Shown: positions 10,299-23,860, counted from the first letter of the stretch. The stretch: DNA of 64,000 bases from Glycine soja (GCF_004193775.1 NC_041008.1:17441731-17505730); one strand, 5' to 3'. Notes: a model not told the origin generated them from the letters alone. Numbers and translations: made by a program.

Positions 10299-13200
10299 CT
10301 GTTAAGGAAACGATTACTATTAGAAGAACATATCCATAAATGTCTAAGCTTTTCAGAGGGTAGTTTTTTAGTATGGCATTAGAGTATATATTGTTAAGAG
10401 GTTACACACAGGAGAATTAAGGGGAAAATATATTTATAGGCTTTATACTTTTAGTCAAGCATGGTCAAGTTCTATGTATTTTTATAATGATGAATTTGGT
10501 CCTTAATTTTTTTTTTTAAAAAAAAACATTCTAGTTTAGTCCTTCAATTCATCAATGTGAAAGTATAAAGATCTTAAACATGTTCGACCAAAAGTACACG
10601 GACAAAACATTTTTTCCATGAACTAATGTTTGGTTACTTAGTATTAGCAAGTTTTGTCATTTTGGTTTTCAAAAGATTTGGTCACTTTGTAGTGAATAAA
10701 GTAATATAAGTATTAAAAAAACAGAATTAAAAATACATTTAAAAAACATTGCTCATATAATTAATCTAAATAAAGAAACAATTAAAAACAAGGATTAAAA
10801 AATATTGTTAAAAGTACTAAAAATAAAAACAAAAAAGAAGCAAATAGAGAAAAAATTAATAAAATAGAAAGATGCATAAAAGAAATAAAGAAAACAAAAA
10901 TAAATAATTTAAAAAAAAAAAAGAGTTGATGACAAAAAAATAAGCAAGAAAGTATGTTGGAGAATATGAAGAAGGTCGTTGGTGGATGGCTATCGTATAA
11001 GGGTGGGCATTCATGGATGATGGTAGCCAATGGATGGTTACTTAGAGGCAACATCGTGAGGGAGGTAGGGAAGGCGAAGACTAGTATGGGGGATCTTCAC
11101 AAGTCCCCCATGAGAAACGTATTTTACATTGTCAAATATACTTAATTTAAATCAATGATTTTTTTTTTAATCTACTATCTTCTCCATCTTTTCCTTAATT
11201 GCCCTTTTCTTCTATCATTTTCATCTTCCACTCCCTCGTTCTCCGTTAACTACTATTGTTCACACCACCTCATCCTCCTCTTCATTGTCGTCCACTTCTC
11301 CATCAATGTCGCATTCATTAAAAAATCAAGACTTCTGCAACCCAAATGACGTTGTCCGAAAGAACTCAACAACTCAATCCGATATTGATTTTTCTTATTT
11401 GTTTTGTGGCCTGGGTCCTTTTGTTGCATGTTTAGGTTAAGCAAGGAGAAATGGGGCACGATGGAAGCAATTGGATATCTACATCTAGATCTAGACCTAA
11501 ATATAAATCCCTCCCGTTCGTTTTATTCATGCGTGTGTTGGAATCAATAGAGGTAGAAGCACTTGGACATATGTGCAATGAGCGATGGTCTTCACGTTCT
11601 CCATTGTTAGGGTTGTTGCGGTGAAGGTACGATGGAGAAGCAACTAGGGCAGCCACACAAGTCACAAACTCAACTCACTCGACATGCTGGGCCTCATCTC
11701 CACGCACTTCAAGAGTGGGGTGATCCATTTAAGGGGGCACATATGACTTCTTTAATGACACAGTCATCAGACTCGACATTGAAGCATTCTACAGGGTTGT
11801 TTCTGAACCCTGATTTGCCACTATTGCAGGTGCCATCAGTAGAATCGTTGTCGCTGCTACGATTGCCAAGAAGTAAGCTTTGAAAAGATAAGTGGCAATC
11901 TAATACACAATTAAGTTAACTACATTGCGGGTGGAGGTACAAATTATACTAATACTTTGGAATTAATTGTTTTATTTCTTTTTCATTACCTTTTAGTTGT
12001 TGTTGCTATTAATTTCATATTATAGTTGTAATTTGCAAAACCCTCCCCGTAAATTTGTTTATTTAGTTAGAGCACAGAAGTCACTGAGAATTTTTGTTAT
12101 TAATATTATTGAATATATTTCTTATGCTCCTCTTTGGTTATTGTCACCATGGTTGGGAATGGTGGTGTTGTGGTTCACTTCTGGTTGGTTGAGAAGTTAT
12201 GGAATGTTATCGCACGCAAGTTTGACGGCAGTGCAATTGGTATGGCACTGAAGATCACAAGGAAGGACCCCATTGGTGCCTTTTGGCAATGCATTGGGGG
12301 AGTCAATGGTAGAGGTAGAAAAGTTGCGACGAAGAGGAGTTGGTAAGGTTCGTAGCAAGGTAAATTGGGAAAGAAAAGGGAAAGTAAAAGGAAAAGGATA
12401 GAAAATGAGCCATTAATATTTAAAAAAAAAAAACTAAATATATAAAAAATATTTTCCTTTTTAAATATATAAAAAATATACCATCATTCGCCATAGGCAT
12501 CGTGGTTGCCACAAGCACAACACAACTGCCACACACTGCCATATATAAGCCGCCATTTGAAATCTATCATGCTACCTCCATGTCATCGTAGTATGTTAAA
12601 AAACCATCATCCACTATAGTGCTTCCTAGGCCATCATTTGGCAACATTGTTTTATATTGCATTTTCTTTTATTGAAAAAAGATTAACTTGAGAATATTTT
12701 ATATAGTTTAAAAATTAAATAACTATAAGTTTTCAAAAATTAAAATGATAATTGTTTAACATATTTGATTTAGTGGTTGAGTAATATGGTCTATCATGTT
12801 AAAAGAAAAAAAACACATTTATTTTTGTAAAATATAGTTAGCAGATCCTATAACTAATAATGATGAGTTTTTATTTGTTAAAAAAAAAAAATAGTCTATA
12901 CATAAACAAGGTAAAATAAGTTTATAGTGTCATCTAATTACAAATTCTCATATAGAGTTTGTTATCATTTTAAAAGTCATATTAACAGTAACTTTTCATT
13001 AATTAATAATATAAAAAATTTGTATATAACCTTGTCACTTAACAAAGAGGAAAATCATATTTAAACTACAATAAGCATGTTTATTGTTCCTATATCAAAT
13101 TCTACTTATATTTTAACAAAAGGAATGTATAAAAAATATAAATTACTAATGAGCTTATATTAAATAGCTAGTAAAAGATTTTAGAGGAATTAGAGCTTGA

Positions 13201-14384
13201 AGTACTATGTATATACCTGAGGAAATTTAGCATTTGTACTCAAAAGTATGTGGTCTTTATGCATTTGATTCTGTAGTCTTTGATGGGATGACTTCTTATT
13301 GCAAGGTTCCAAAGCAAAGTCTTTTGACCCAAACGACTGAGCACAAATATAATATCAGACAAAGATAGAACATGCATACCAAGATAAAAAATAAAATAAA
13401 ATCTATTTTCAAGTCAAATTAGTTGTTTAAGATGGAAAACATAAGGTGTTCACGATTAAGTATTAAGTGAGACTTTGTAATTCACACTTATGAGCAAAAC
13501 CACATTCTTATACAGATGAACTAATTGATTATCAAGATTCAAGGTTGTCTCAATCATTTTAGAGGAATGTACTAATTTTATAAACAACAAAGAGATTTGT
13601 GAAACTGAGATGTGTTAAAACTGAAAAGGATGAGTTTGGAATTGGAGTTGAAGTCATTTCAACTTTGGTTTAGAACAGCAAAGGGAACAAATGTGTTGAA
13701 ATATTGAAAAGGATGAGTGGGAATAGAAGGAAAGAGTGTTGAAAGGGATGAGAGGAATTGTTGAAACTGAAAAAGAAAGAAAAGACGGAATTAGGAAATG
13801 AGAAGAGAATCGTGGGTGCTGAAACTTGAAAGAGAATAGAGGAGTAATTGAATCGTGAAAAAGAGTCTCGTTCTCGGGGGAAGAAATTGAGGGAATTGGG
13901 AATTTAGTAGGTAGTTTTTGTTTTATGGGGATAAAAGGGGGCGCAGTAAATTTTTGTTTTAGGGGAAAAAAGGGGGCAGTAATTTCACATCCAGAACAGA
14001 AGGAAGAAGAGTGTTGTGGGCTAGGGTTTTTGGGCCACAGCATTTTTTAGTTTTCATTTTCAAGCTAAAAATGAACTTGCAGATGGATGTCGCATTGCTG
14101 CGAGCATAGATCTTCAATGGAAATCCAGCACGATTCGACGAAAATGGGATCTAAACCAGACGCGAACTCGGAGAGGCTGAAGAATATCATAAATGAGTAT
14201 GATCTTAAGCTTCAAAGTCGCAATTTGGACAATCATGATTATGAATTACTACCATCAAGCAAAATTATGCTTCCTTTAACAATTACTATATATACCATCG
14301 AGCCCCTTATCTTTTCTCTCTTTGGGTATGTAAGTCTTTATGCTATGCTCCAACTCTATTAGCTCACTAACATATGTTCCATCC
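10299..14384. other. Intergenic, no supported gene
   Basis: Long AT-rich stretch. Open frames at 10782-11054(-), 11432-11665(-), 11632-11883(+), 12134-12346(+), 13654-14043(-) and 14087-14362(+) have no recognisable domain. At 10437-10605 the words tatacttttagtcaagcatg and a similar inverted copy near 10562-10600 suggest a small decayed MITE. The minus strand around 14010-14045 has GGCCCA and AAACCCTAG words, as in plant promoters, but no gene follows. Confidence 0.5.
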
Positions 14385-15106
14385 CAAGGCTAGGCGATGC
14401 ATCTACCTTGAATACAAAAAAGGTACCAAAGGTTTTCTTCCTCTAGATCTTCACAAAAATAGTTTATCTCTACAAATGTTACTTTTACCTTTTCCAAATC
14501 TGACCGAGATTAGCCTTCTTAAACACCTCCCAACCTTCCCATTCAAGTAGACAACCTTAACCTCACACTTGAAACTCCCAATACTACTCCTAATTTAGAC
14601 AACAATCAAACCACCACCTCCATTCATCTAAGAACTTCAACAAGACTCAAATACTTTAATCAAACTCGTACCAACTACATCAAAGATTACCACTACAATA
14701 TTGTTCACTCTCTTTCCCCAACCCGCAAACCATATACTTTATCTAAATTTCTACCCTATAATCAACTCTAACCCAATTACAGATCCTTTGTATTATTTAT
14801 CTCTTAATCATATGAACCAAAAACCTGTGCACATGTTATGAAGTATGACCGCTAGAAACAAGCCATGGACCAATAAATTGATGCCTTGCAGCAAAATCAT
14901 ACTTGGGAATTGACAAATCTCCCAAATGGTTATCGATTGCAAATGGATCTACAAGTTAAAATACAAACCTGATGGCATCATCAAAAGGCATAAAGCTAGA
15001 TTAATGGCTACATGTTACACACAATAGGAAGGTGTAGACTACTTGAAACTTTCTTCATGTGGTCTACCAAGGGATGGCATTAATGTTTTGGTTGCATAAA
15101 GAGATT
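14385..15106 (+). pseudogene. Ty1/copia pol relic, part 1 (integrase end and start of RT)
   Basis: Degenerate plus-strand matches to copia pol. At about 14385-14440 it gives KARRCIYLEYKKGTKGF, the region after the integrase core. At about 14630 comes RTSTRLKYF. At about 14850-15060 come KQAMDQ, ALQQNHTWELTNLPNG, KWIYKLKYKPDGIIKRHKAR and EGVDYLKL, the N-terminal part of copia RT. Several stops and frameshifts are present. The reading is broken by the insertion at 15107 and resumes at 17764. Remaining copia parts (gag, protease, LTRs) were not recognised. Confidence 0.75.
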
Positions 15107-17758
15107 TGTGACACCCTCTACCCCTCACATATATACTAATAAAGGAATAAAAATTCAAATATTAATTAAAAGTATTTTTAAAACATTTTTAAATACAAGT
15201 CTTTCAAAGAGGTAAAAGGTTCACATTCACTTTCTTCTACATCATATTCAAACTTGTCCAAATAAATAATAAAGTCATCTCGGCTCAAACAAGGCCACAA
15301 TTAATATAGAACCTATATCCTAATGTCGCATCCTATCAGAGTGTTGTGTTCCCGTGTCCTCTAGCATGAGGTTCTTCATAGTCATCCACCTATCCATCTG
15401 CTCCCCCGAACACAAAGTTCAAGATCATCACAGGATCCAAACACAAACAGCAAACCGGGAGTGAGTTATCACATTCCTAACTACTAGAGAGAAACAAGAC
15501 AACATATAGTAGCCAAATACAATTTACTTAGCATATCTCACATTATTTCATCACTTTGTCATTCAAAATTTACTTTTCAATCATCAATCACACCTTTCAA
15601 TCATCAATCACAATACACAAGAATCACACACTCCGATCAAGACATAATAACACATCAATTTCATAATAAACAATTAGCAAGCGTATGCAACAGTTATGCT
15701 AAGACTCAAGCCTATATACAATGTGGTACCGTGTCAATGAAAAACCTCGTCGTGTGCCTAAGAGTACATGACAAAACAAACCACACACTAGCAAGTCAAG
15801 TCACTCTCACTAGGTAATATCATAGGGAGATCAGTCAGGGTCACAGTGTTTTGCGAGAATGCTCAAACCATATGGGATCAACATAGGTTTAAAGGAGCAC
15901 TCAAACCGTGTGACCCCCAAGGCCTACACTCCGAAGAGTCCGTCAGGACCTCTCCCTCTTGATTCAAGTCCAACCCATAAAATATTTTAGCACACAGACT
16001 CTATCTATGAATTGTACAAAACACACGACTCCTCAATTGTTCTCAAAATAATTTTAACTCGTCGCCCTTTAAGGGTCTTATCATTAACTCGTCGTCCTTA
16101 AAGGGACTTAACATTAACTCGTCGCCCTTAAAGGGACTTAACATTAACTCGTCGCCCAAAAAGGGACTTAGCATCAACTCGTCGCCCTAAAAGGGACTTA
16201 ACATTAACTCGTCGCCTTTAAAGGGACTTATGGTCGTGTGATTATACAATTCATAGTTCATAACTCAATGCACACAACACCTCAATGCACATATATATCT
16301 CAATCATATACATACTCAATTTATCACATACACTTAATCCCAATCACAATGGTATAATTTCAATTTAACATGTTATCACACCTCATGAATCATATACACT
16401 TTACCTATGAACTATGCAATACACACATTTACTCAATTGTTTTCAAAGTCATTTTAACCCGTCAGGTTCCTATAGTGGATCTCATCACAATACCTGTCAC
16501 CCTTAAAGGGTCTTATAATTGTGTGATTGCACAGTTCATAGCTCACAACTCAATACACACACATCAATATACATTTATTTCACCATTTATCACAGGTTCA
16601 ATTTATCACATACTCGTAATTTGAATCACCATTTCATAATCTCAATATAATAATTTATACAAAAGGTTTGTCACAACATGGACAATAAAACCCTTTCAAA
16701 TAATTTCACACAATTATATCAAAATCATGGGTCAAAACGCAAAAACATCAAGAACACTCAAGTTTATTAATTAATTCTCATCAGAACATCAATTGGTACG
16801 TAGAACACAACAATATTGTATTTATAATCATAAAGAAAAAATTATAATTCATTAAACATCCCAAAATAAACCCAAATTTAGTTCTTTAAGGATCCCTACA
16901 CATGTTCATTCTAACCCCCAATTGCAGTAAACTCATCCCTTACCTCTAAGCGGACTCACGTGTCTTCTGACAGCGATAGCGGCATCTCTAGAAAGTTTCT
17001 AAGGGTCTTCAATTTCTTCCTCTGGTTGCTCTGATAGTGTTCCCAAACGTTAGAGAGAATAAGAAGAGATTGAAGCCTCCATTTGTACTGTCTTCGTGAG
17101 ATTCCTTTTTATTCTTCCACCAATATTATTTTGCAAATCCCAATGGTGAAGTGTGCGAAATTGAATTTCAAACAACATATAAAAGTTTCACGACAATCCA
17201 ATGGTTAACGAAACCGGGATCGTAGTTTTACTGAGACAACTCTAAGTTTCTGCGGGAAAGGAAAAGGCTACAATGCGAGGGGTATTTCTCTTAGCTCAGA
17301 CATGATATCGAAATTCCCAACGGTGAGAATTCTCAGAATTGGGTTGCGAACATGTTGTTTAAATTTCACAATGATCCAACGGTGAATGAGTTTGATATCA
17401 TCATTTTTCTGAGACAGGTTTGGTGGCCTACGAGAAAAAGAAAGGGTTTTGGGAGAGGAAGAGAGAAAAAACGAAATTAAGAGGTAGAGGAGGTTGAGGA
17501 GTCAGTCTCAAAACTGACCTAGCATGTTGCTATTTATAGCTAGGGGTATTCACGACCTATTTTTTACTCTATTTATTTATTTTTATTATTTTATAAAAAA
17601 AGAAACTCTATTTTATTCTCCATCAAATGAATAATAAAACATCCTTTTTTATTTTCTCTCAAACCATTATTTTATTATATCTATTTTTATTTATTTATTT
17701 AATTATAAAACATCATTATTCTCTAAAATTTTATTTACGAAAAAAATGGGATGTTACA
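15107..17758 (-). mobile_element. Solo LTR, 2652 bp, inserted in the copia relic
   Basis: Flanked by a perfect 5-bp duplication agatt (15102-15106 and 17759-17763). On the plus strand it starts TGTGACACCC and ends GGGATGTTACA. Read on the minus strand it starts TGTAACATCCC, a common start for plant Ty3/gypsy (Tekay-like) LTRs, so the minus orientation is preferred. I see no gag or pol, primer site or second LTR inside, so a solo LTR left by LTR-LTR recombination is the simplest reading. An unusually long LTR or a non-autonomous element remains possible. Confidence 0.75.
16051..16230. repeat. Six tandem copies of a 30-bp unit
   Basis: The unit is close to cattaactcgtcgccc plus ttaaagggacttaa. 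Copies start every 30 bases at 16051, 16081, 16111, 16141, 16171 and 16201, with few changes. A broken relative of the unit and its flanks recurs at about 16390-16515. It lies inside the solo LTR. Confidence 0.9.
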
Positions 17759-17763
17759 AGATT

Positions 17764-18148
17764 CACATGATAATCCTTCAAGGATTTCATTCTCCCAAGT
17801 CTAATCAAGTTTGCAAGATCCTTTAGTCCTTGTATTGCCTCAAACAAGCCAATAGACAGTCAAATAATAAGTTCATAACTCGTCTTATAAGGTCACCATC
17901 TAAATCTTATAAGGTCACAAGTTCTCATCTTACCATTCTCTTGGTGTTTGTTGAAGATATGATCTTGACAAGGGATGACCTTGTTGAGATCCAACATGTG
18001 AAATAATTTCTTGATGCCCAATTCAAGATAAAAAAAAAAGACATTAGAACCCTAAAAATCTTCCTCGAAATTGAGATATCTAGATCAAAACTTGGCATCA
18101 ACATCCACTAGAGAAAGTATGCATTTTGGAATGATTGGATGATGCATG
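17764..18148 (+). pseudogene. Ty1/copia pol relic, part 2 (C-terminal RT)
   Basis: Continues the copia RT after the LTR insertion. It gives QVCKIL, SLYCLKQANRQ (family: SLYGLKQA), then LLVFVEDMILTRDDL, the copia RT catalytic region where YVDD is replaced by FVED, followed by FLDAQFKIK, LKIFLEIEISRSKLGI and RKYAFWNDWM. Stops and shifts occur throughout. The relic is cut again at 18148 by a second solo LTR. No copia text was recognised after 19394. Confidence 0.75.
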
Positions 18149-19389
18149 TGATAACTACTAAATATGAGTTATTTTGATAGTAAAAATATATTGAAAATAT
18201 CTTTACAAATATTTATTTAGTAGTTATCTTTGGCTTAAATATTAAGATTTGATATTTTTCTTATTTATGACTTGCAGATATGAAAAGGAGAGATTAAAAG
18301 AGTAAAAGATCGAGAAAATATCCAAAATATCAAGAAGATATGATTACAAGCAAAAAAAATCCAAAAGATATCAAAATATCAAAAAGGAAGATTTTTAGCA
18401 TCAGGCCCAAATCCACTACAACAACTATAAAAAGGAGTCAAGCCAAGCAGAAGAGAAAGACACAACAACCCCCTCTCCTAGGGTTTCATTTACTCCCTAT
18501 CTTTCTTTCACCCTCTTTCTCATTGTAAAGCCCTCAATGGCCATGAGTGGCTAAGCCTCTAGCTAGGGTCTGGCAGGCCTAAAAGCCAAGCGATGTATGA
18601 TGTACTCACTATTTATCAATGCAAAGGTGTTTTCTATTCTATTATCTTTTCTGCTTTTATCTTGCATTATTCATCTTTATATTCTGTTAGAGGTTAGACG
18701 CTCAGGAGAGGGTAACTTCTAAATAAGATTTAAAGAAGGTATGCATAGGGGTTAGACACTCGAAAGAGGGTAATTTCTAATAGAACAAAAAGAAAGGATT
18801 TTATAAGAAAGTCATTGCTAGGAATAGAATGATTATTTTATGCCCATGCATTCTTGCAAACATCTAGAATCCATACTTCATGCATTTTATTTGTTGAGTC
18901 TTTGCAAAGTAATTTGGAAGATAGATAAATAAAATAGACTTGTCATTGTGAGGAATCAAGGGCAAGTAATTGAACAGATGTGGATAGAACATAGTCACCT
19001 AAATTGATAAAGAAAAATCATAAACTCATACATCCTAGGCAAACAAGGCAGGCCAGGTCCCAACCTTATCATATTCTGATTTTATCTTCTATTTTTATCT
19101 TTTACTTTTCTTATCTTATTTTTTTATCTTCTATTTTCTCTTATCTTTATCATATCTTAATTTAAATATTTTATCTTCTATATTTATCTTTAAATCTTTT
19201 ATCCTTTCTTTTAAATCTTTATCTTATCTACTATATTTTCTTATCTTTATTTTAAATTCTTTATCTATTACTTTTAGATTGGGTTTGCCTTAATCTAAGT
19301 ACAAACAAAGCCCCTGTGAATTCGACACTCGGACTTCCGAGTACTTTATTACTTGTGACAAATTTGGTACACTTGCCAACGAGTTAACA
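18149..19389 (+). mobile_element. Solo LTR of the same family as the element at 1-5580
   Basis: Starts TGATAACTACTAAATATGAG, ends gagttaaca and matches the LTR at 4237-5580 along its whole length (1241 against 1344 bp). Flanks are gcatg (18144-18148) and acatg (19390-19394), a 5-bp target duplication with one difference. No internal region is present, so it is a solo LTR formed by recombination. Confidence 0.85.
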
Positions 19390-19394
19390 ACATG

Positions 19395-19833
19395 TTAACT
19401 TTAATCCGTGTTATAATTATATATTTTATCTTATGCACCAAATACCATAAATTAGACAAGCCAAATGAGAAGGTGACGTGACTTACTTCTTGGAGAAGTC
19501 GATTGAACGAAAAAGTCAGCCTCAAATTTGTGTCATTGTCTCGCTTGAAGCTTTCAGAAGATTGCAATCTGAAGTGAGTTGAAGATTTTGAGGAAACTAA
19601 GGAGGTGTGGGAATGGATTATGGAGGTATTAGAACACAATCAAAGGAAAGGATTTCGAACCCATTCTGACTATCAATGACTCTTGCTCTAACTAACAATG
19701 AAGAATTAGAATGACGTGAACCCTAAGCGCGAGAGAGAAAAGTATTTATAAAACACTTGCAGACAAAAAATTGACCCCGTCGATATATTGGATCGGTAGG
19801 TTAAATCCATAGGTCACTTATAGGTTTGTTTAA

Positions 19834-19884
<51 letters not shown>

Positions 19885-22149
19885 TAATAAAATATGATTG
19901 ATTCATATTTGTATACTTTATAAAATATATATCATAATTAAGATATAAATGTTATATAATCATTTATTATTATAAATTATTTTATTAAATATTATCATTA
20001 AATTCTAAGGAAACTCTTATTTTCTCGAAATAATACAAAAACTGTTTGATGACCATAAGCAAGTCTAGAAATTCACCAAAAAAATCATAAGCAAATCGGT
20101 GAAAAATGTATAAAACACATAATTATTAAATCATATTATGATCAATATGATAATAATTAGAGTTATTATTTTTTATCAAGATAAAAAAATATATTATATG
20201 AGCATATTATATGTTAGTCAATAATTAGTTATGAATAATTTAACATGTTATATTTTAAAAAAAAAAACTTCTCAATTGGGTCGTCAAATCAAATCAACTT
20301 GGTCCGAGTCATTAGGTTTGACCAAATTCAATCGGGTCAAACTTGGTTGATTGTATTTCCATTTGTAAAGCTTAACTAGACTGCCCAAGACACTTCCATG
20401 TAATTTTTAAATAATATACAAATCTTTACACTTATGTTATATATGGAAATTATATTCTTATTTGTTTAGGTTAAACATATGATTTAGCCCCTACATATAT
20501 GTGTTGGAAATTATCAATTTAGTTTCTAAAATAATGGTATTTGATACTCATTATTTTAAGCATCCCATCGAACATTTTTTTCATTTCTCTCTTTATCTCT
20601 CTTCTATCATTTGATATCACTTATCATACCTAGATTTTTTTCTTCTCTTTCATTAAGTGTTGAACAACACTTTGAGTGTCCAAGTATATTTATTCTAGTT
20701 TCTATACATAAAAAATTTATTGAATTGGTCTCTATACATGTAAATGTTACACGTTTTGTCTCTACCATCATTAATCCTTTTTATGCATCCTTAATTTGTT
20801 CCTTATACATGGAACACAATTTTAATTTAGTCTATATAGGAATCAAACAAAGAAACTATAATACTAACATTTGAGGATCCAAAAATTGCTCCATTTGGAA
20901 AAAAAGACACGTGCCAACATTTGGTGAATTTGGAGGAAAAAAGGAATGAAACTATTTTGCTTCTTGAGGAATAACTACACTGTTACAAACGAACCACGTC
21001 CAACTACACATTTTTTAAACAATTTTGTTCATCTGAGGAACAAGGTTTCACGCTACAACCAACAGAGTTAGCCTTCTGCTTGCACAATTGCACAAAATGC
21101 ACATAACTTGGTTAGTTTGAAGCAAACCAAATGCATAAAAAATGAGCTACTCTCTACGACCACTGCACATAACAGGTTGTATGCAGATGATACTCTGTGT
21201 GTAACAGGGTAACACCACACAACAAATGGCAATTTTTGGGAGGATGACCCAAAAGTTTTGATTCATGTATTTGGCAGAGAATGAGAGTCAAAGTCTTTTA
21301 GGTATGATGTATTTGGCATTTTTGTAGGTCAGTATAGGTGAATATTTTTCTCCAACCTTTTATATGTTTCATTAAAGAAGGAAATATGCTCTATTTTGAA
21401 TTTGAATTTAAATTTCGTTTGTCTTCCCACTATATTTTGAGTTCAGGTTTTAGAAATATGAATTTGGATCTCAATGGGTTCTGTAGTCTATTTATGATTT
21501 CTCCCCATCTTTTACATTCTCATTTCTTTATTCTTCTTCTTTATCTAAAGCAAAAATTGTTGGAGAAGCACAAGGACATCGACAACAAGCTCATGAAGGA
21601 GCTCCGCATGCACCCCCTGGACTAGATAAGTTTTTGTTTTCCTTTGTGCTTCTCTCCTTTCTAAGATGCATTTTTATTTTGTGAAATTGATGTTAGTGTT
21701 TGGTTTAGTTTGGTTGAGAATCACATTAGTTCATTAAAAATTGCATTCCTTTAATATTGCCTCCACCCACATAAAAACAAAAGTGTCACTTTTAACAACA
21801 TTGATGTAAATGTCCATGTCCTTTTAACAACATTGATTTGTTTTAGAAGTGTTTGTATCATAATGTCACTTATGTTTCTAATATTTTATTTTCATTTTAC
21901 TAACTTCACAAAAAAGACAAAATACATATCTAGAACTGTATATATGATACAAAAGTGGTGTACAATGCAAATTTTGAGGCTGCCAGGTTCTAGCAGAGAG
22001 GTACTATATTTGTTTGGTGTTGCTTGAACATGTATATGTTTTTTTATTCTAAAAATTGTATGTAAGATTAGTAGATTCTAAGATTGGAATATTAACATGG
22101 AGTTTTGTATTGACTATAATGTGATTTGTTTTAACCAGTCTTATGTTGC
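19395..22149. other. Intergenic, no supported gene
   Basis: AT-rich. A fairly GC-balanced part at 19440-19780 has a minus-strand open frame but no known domain. At 21556-21625 a short frame gives LEKHKDIDNKLMKELRMHPLD, exon-like but not identified. Confidence 0.5.
19836..19881. repeat. (AT)n microsatellite
   Basis: About 46 bases of alternating A and T. Confidence 0.95.
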
Positions 22150-23860
22150 AGATGCTTCATAATATAGATTCTCCATGTGTAAGTTTGAGTCAACTTAGTG
22201 ATGAAACAGTCACTGTGGAGGTTGATTTTCTTGAAGTTACACCAAAGAAAAAGATTGAATGGATTAAAGATTGCAAGGAGGTAATGATATTATATAATGT
22301 GTAGTATATGCATAATATAATATGCATAAACATTTGAAAGTTATTTTCATATTATATAAAACCCAATCTTATATAAATTCTTCATTTTTTTTACATTTAT
22401 GATGTTATGTCTTTATTCGTTCACTAATAAATTGGTCTTTGTGAACCAAATTGTTTTTAACCAACTAATACTAATTTTCATGTAGAAGTTAGGAAAGGAG
22501 TTTCCATAGGACCTAAAGTCATATTCAGATATCATGAAGGTCAAATTTTAGCAAGGTTGGAGGTCAGGATAAGTTAATTTTTTTTCTGATTAGATTATAT
22601 GTGTGTTATTTTTTTTGGCAAGGTTGGAGCTTCCTTCTTTGTTATGTTCATTTATAAATAACTCAAAATTGAGAGATGGCTTATGTTGCATTTGCTGAAA
22701 AACAATTTGTGTTAGCAACACACTATGTTTTTTTTTATTTTGAAAAAATGGCTAACAAATACAACTCTATTGCTGAAATTACTGCTGAAAAGGATTGCTA
22801 GAGGATATTGGTTAGGGTAATTTGAACATGGATGATATCTGACGTATCCCGCCAGAAGGAAAAATAAACCCCCAAATTATCTTTTTCCATGGAAATAGTC
22901 TTCGCGGACTCTAAGGTTTGTAATATGTGTCAATATTCATTAGAGAAAAGTTTTTTAGCTAATGTCTTTACTTCTACTTAGATGTGATAGGGATGTTGAC
23001 TAGTGTGGGCACTAAACATGAAAATGAAAGAAATGGTAGAAGGAGTAAGATGAATGTTATCCAACTAGAGGCTGACGAGTATTGATACTAGTTTTCTATA
23101 TTTCATTTTATTTTCTCATGTTATCTATTTTAATGCTTTTGGACTCATAAATTACTTTTAAATTAGTGCTCGAATTGAGTGTACTCTTTCAGGTTCATTT
23201 GTGGAAGAACTAAATACTTTTTTGGCATCTAGAGAAGTTGACAATGTTGTGGTCATTGTTCAATTTGCCAAAGTCTAGAGTTTTCAAGGTATTACAAATC
23301 TTTATAGTTTTTATTATTTATTCTGTTATTGTGGTGTGATTTAGAATATGGATTCACTACGTGTAAGTTTGAGTCAACTTAGTGATGGTGCAATCAGTAC
23401 AAATGTTGATTTTCTTGAAGTTATACCAAAGAAAAGATTGAATGGATTAAAGATTGCAGAGAGGTAATAATATGATAAAATGTGCAATATATGCATAGTA
23501 TAATATGCATAAACATTTGAAAGTTATTTTCATATTAAATAAACTTTTCTTAATAGTTTGTTGTTGCATAGTTGGTGTTATAGGAGTATGATTTTATGTA
23601 CATTCAAACATATTATGGATGATGAAGAATGGTGGTACACAGCCTATACCTGTAGTAAGGTTGTGTATCCAGATTCCAACATATTCTTTTGTCCTAAATG
23701 TAACAAACATGTTGTCAATGTGGTCTTAAGGTGAATTGTTATGGATTGTGTAACATATACAATCATGTCACTCATTCTCAGCCAACTTTTAGAACTTATC
23801 CTCTTAGAATTGTGTTTTTTTTGTTGGAACACTAAACAGTTGAGCATTGTAATTACTTCC
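22150..23860 (+). pseudogene. Replication protein A large-subunit-like (RPA1/RPA70) pseudogene with a duplicated exon
   Basis: Scattered exon-like pieces on the plus strand. 22979-23086: DVIGMLTSVGTKHENER then KMNVIQLEADEY, the first half of the second OB fold. 23167-23290: RIECTLSGSFVEELNTFLAS and NVVVIVQFAKV, the rest of that fold, with a stop before SFQG. 23345-23465: DSLRVSLSQLSDG, the linker exon. 23612-23735: DEEWWYTAYTCSKVV, DSNIFFCPKCNKHVV, the zinc ribbon of the third OB fold (two CX2C pairs). A second copy of the linker exon lies at 22152-22281, ahead of the OB-fold pieces. Stops and shifts rule out a working gene. Intact RPA1 binds single-stranded DNA in replication and repair. Plants have many RPA1-like copies, some carried by Helitrons; I saw no Helitron end here. 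Confidence 0.75.

Noticed and set aside
13654..14043. Minus-strand frame of 129 codons with GGCCCA and AAACCCTAG words upstream
   Set aside because: Ser/Pro/Phe-rich without any domain; the promoter-like words could be part of a repeat. No support for a gene.
14087..14362. Plus-strand frame of 91 codons
   Set aside because: The middle part looks exon-like, but no domain was recognised and it runs into repeat text.
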